Below, piece by piece: positions 62,725 to 64,000 of a stretch of 64,000 nucleotides of DNA. The notes under the pieces were generated by a model. It worked only from the letters and a program-made list of their open reading frames with translations. It was not told the origin of the DNA and made no database searches. The stretch lies in contig CAWAZS010000014.1 in NCBI GenBank assembly GCA_963786625.1, positions 930,001 to 994,000 of the forward strand, given 5' to 3'. This DNA comes from CAIWHR01 sp963786625 (GTDB lineage: Bacteria > Pseudomonadota > Gammaproteobacteria > Burkholderiales > Casimicrobiaceae). Position 1 is the stretch's first letter, and each line of letters starts with the position of its first letter. The position numbers were made by a program, and so were the translations under genes.

Positions 62725-64000
62725 ATGACGACCCTGCAATGCTCCCGCTGCGGCACCGCGAACCGGGCCGGACGGCGTTTCTGCGCGCATTGCGGCGCGG
62801 GGCTGCCGGTCGTCTGTCCGGCGTGCGGATACGCCAACGAGCCTGGCGAGAAGTTCTGCGGCGGCTGCGGCGCGCCGCTTGCCGCGCCGGGTCCGGCGGC
62901 GGGAGCCCCGACATCGGCTCCCGTCGGCGACGCGCGCGCGACGACGGGCGCGACCGGGGCCGCCGGAAACACCGGCAGGGGCAGCGACGGCGAACGGCGG
63001 CCGGTCACCGTCCTTTTCGCGGATCTCGTCGACTACACGCGAATGTCGCGCTCGCTCGACCCCGAGGACGTGCATTCGATGCTCGAACGGTTCTACGCCG
63101 CCGCCGACGGGACCGTCGAGCGCTTCGGCGGGAGCATCGACAAGCACATCGGCGATTCCGTGATGGCGGTGTTCGGCGCCCCGGTCGCGCACGACGACGA
63201 CGCGATACGCGCGGTGCGCGCCGCCGCCGAGATCCATCGCGCGATGCCCACGCTGGCCGGCGCGACGGGTGAGCCGCTGGCGGTGCACATCGGCATCGCC
63301 TCGGGCGAGGTCGTGGCGAGCGGGCTCGGTGGCGCCGGACATCGCGCGTACACGGTGATCGGCAACTCGGTCAATCTGGCGGCGCGCCTGCTGAAGCTCG
63401 CCGGCGCCGGCGAGACCGTGACCGACGACGCCGTCCACGCCGCCGCGCAGCGGATCGCCCGCTGCGTGCCGATCGAGGGCGCGCAGCTCAAGGGGATCGA
63501 CGCGCCGCTCACCGCATGGCGTTTCGTCGAGTTCGTCGATGCGACGGAGCGCGAAGGCGAGCACGCGTTCGTCGGCCGGACCGCGGAGCTCGCGCAGCTC
63601 GCAGCTTCGCTCGCGAGCTGCGCGGCCAACGGAACGGGCGGCACGGTGCTCGTGCGCGGCGACGCCGGAATCGGCAAGTCGCGACTCGTCGGCGAATTGC
63701 GCCGGCGGGCGCTCGCCGACGGGTTTGCGTGCCACACCGGGCTGGTGCTCGATTTCGGCATGGCGAAGGGGCGTGACGCCATCGGCGAGATCGTCGCCAG
63801 CCTCATGGATCTGCCGCGCGGGTCGGATGGCGACGCGCGATGCGAGGCGCTGCGCCAGATGCTGGGCCGGCATCCGGCGCTCGCGAAGGAGGAGCCGTTC
63901 CTGCGCGACCTGCTCGACCTGCCGCAGCCGGCCGAAGGCGACGCCATGTACGCGGCGATGGACAGCGCGGCCCGGCAGCGGGGTCGCGCCGCGGCCGTGG
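62725..64000 (+). CDS. Class III adenylate/guanylate cyclase with zinc ribbons and ATPase domain, 3' truncated
   Basis: The first 425 codons of a large signalling protein; it continues past the window. Residues 6-60 hold double zinc ribbons with four CxxC pairs (CSRCG, CAHCG, CPACG, CGGCG). After a Gly/Ala linker, a CHD-type cyclase domain runs from about 93 (VTVLFADLVDYTRMSR, GGSIDKHIGDSVMAVFG, IGIASGEVVASG, VIGNSVNLAARL), with the two metal aspartates in place. An ATPase domain follows (FVGRTAELAQL; Walker A RGDAGIGKSRLV near 312). Proteins of this kind usually end in TPR repeats. Cyclic nucleotide made here could serve the binding protein at 37959-38432, but that is only a thought. Confidence 0.88.
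   Translation, partial: MTTLQCSRCGTANRAGRRFCAHCGAGLPVVCPACGYANEPGEKFCGGCGAPLAAPGPAAGAPTSAPVGDARATTGATGAAGNTGRGSDGERRPVTVLFADLVDYTRMSRSLDPEDVHSMLERFYAAADGTVERFGGSIDKHIGDSVMAVFGAPVAHDDDAIRAVRAAAEIHRAMPTLAGATGEPLAVHIGIASGEVVASGLGGAGHRAYTVIGNSVNLAARLLKLAGAGETVTDDAVHAAAQRIARCVPIEGAQLKGIDAPLTAWRFVEFVDATEREGEHAFVGRTAELAQLAASLASCAANGTGGTVLVRGDAGIGKSRLVGELRRRALADGFACHTGLVLDFGMAKGRDAIGEIVASLMDLPRGSDGDARCEALRQMLGRHPALAKEEPFLRDLLDLPQPAEGDAMYAAMDSAARQRGRAAAV

Noticed and set aside
60835..63873. A roughly 1000-codon open frame on the minus strand
   Set aside because: It is the mirror of the Sdh-like flavoprotein and the cyclase, both recognised on the plus strand; its composition is typical of such shadows.
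1..64000. tRNA or rRNA genes, CRISPR arrays, insertion sequences or prophage
   Set aside because: None was recognised by eye: no spaced short repeats, no transposase or integrase proteins, no rRNA-like blocks. A dedicated tRNA search could still find a missed one.

Overview
The window is about 64 kb of very GC-rich, gene-dense chromosomal DNA that looks betaproteobacterial, probably Burkholderiales or a close relative. The reasons are the metG / apbC / dcd / basic-amino-acid-decarboxylase neighbourhood, a Bug/TctC-type solute-binding protein, a three-copy palindromic intergenic repeat of a kind common in that group, and the lipid-modification cluster. No rRNA, tRNA, CRISPR array, phage or insertion sequence was seen. 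About 53 protein genes are supported. Eleven are broken by one or more single-base indels, nearly all +1 in short G/C runs, which points to sequence or assembly error rather than mass decay; I annotate these as whole genes and give the shift positions.

Regions: (1) 1-6091, minus strand: a membrane complex of the hydrogenase-4 / complex-I family (HyfB, HyfC, HyfE, HyfF, HyfG-like). Its large subunit lacks the first CxxC of [NiFe] hydrogenases, so it is more likely an energy-converting hydrogenase-related (Ehr) complex than a hydrogenase. (2) 6149-14097: metG, the divergent apbC-dcd pair, an MFS transporter and an arginine/lysine/ornithine decarboxylase. (3) 14152-18003: an LtaS-like sulfatase-fold membrane enzyme and a SulP anion transporter. 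(4) 18089-27394: a nearly complete taurine dissimilation locus: tauABC uptake, taurine:pyruvate aminotransferase, TauR regulator, alanine dehydrogenase and Xsc.

(5) 27476-39306: mixed genes: aldose epimerase, an eight-haem TPR cytochrome with a DsrE-like partner, a secreted subtilase with a duplicated C-terminal domain, a formyl-THF hydrolase-like protein fused to two ACT domains, a flavin reductase-like protein, a coupled cyclic-nucleotide-binding / AI-2E transporter pair and a YceI lipoprotein. (6) 39381-43947, minus strand: FAD oxidoreductase, DUF1365, cyclopropane-fatty-acid-synthase-like methyltransferase, chalcone-isomerase-like protein and DUF3833 lipoprotein, a lipid-modification set, preceded by a glutathione peroxidase. 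(7) 44817-44983: a divergent control region with two matching 11-bp palindromes 63 bp apart around a near-consensus promoter. (8) 44984-52131: a diiron protein coupled to an acylating aldehyde dehydrogenase, an acyl-CoA ligase (SauS/SauT-like) and a tripartite tricarboxylate transporter. This could feed sulfoacetate into the Xsc of region 4.

(9) 53328-62652: the most unusual part. An enolase-superfamily enzyme, the three glutamate mutase genes (S, reactivase, E), then a succinate dehydrogenase / fumarate reductase-type complex with a two-subunit class I fumarase embedded between its subunits. I read this as a candidate methylaspartate/mesaconate pathway joined to the quinone pool. (10) 62725-end: an adenylate/guanylate cyclase with zinc ribbons and an ATPase domain, cut by the window edge.
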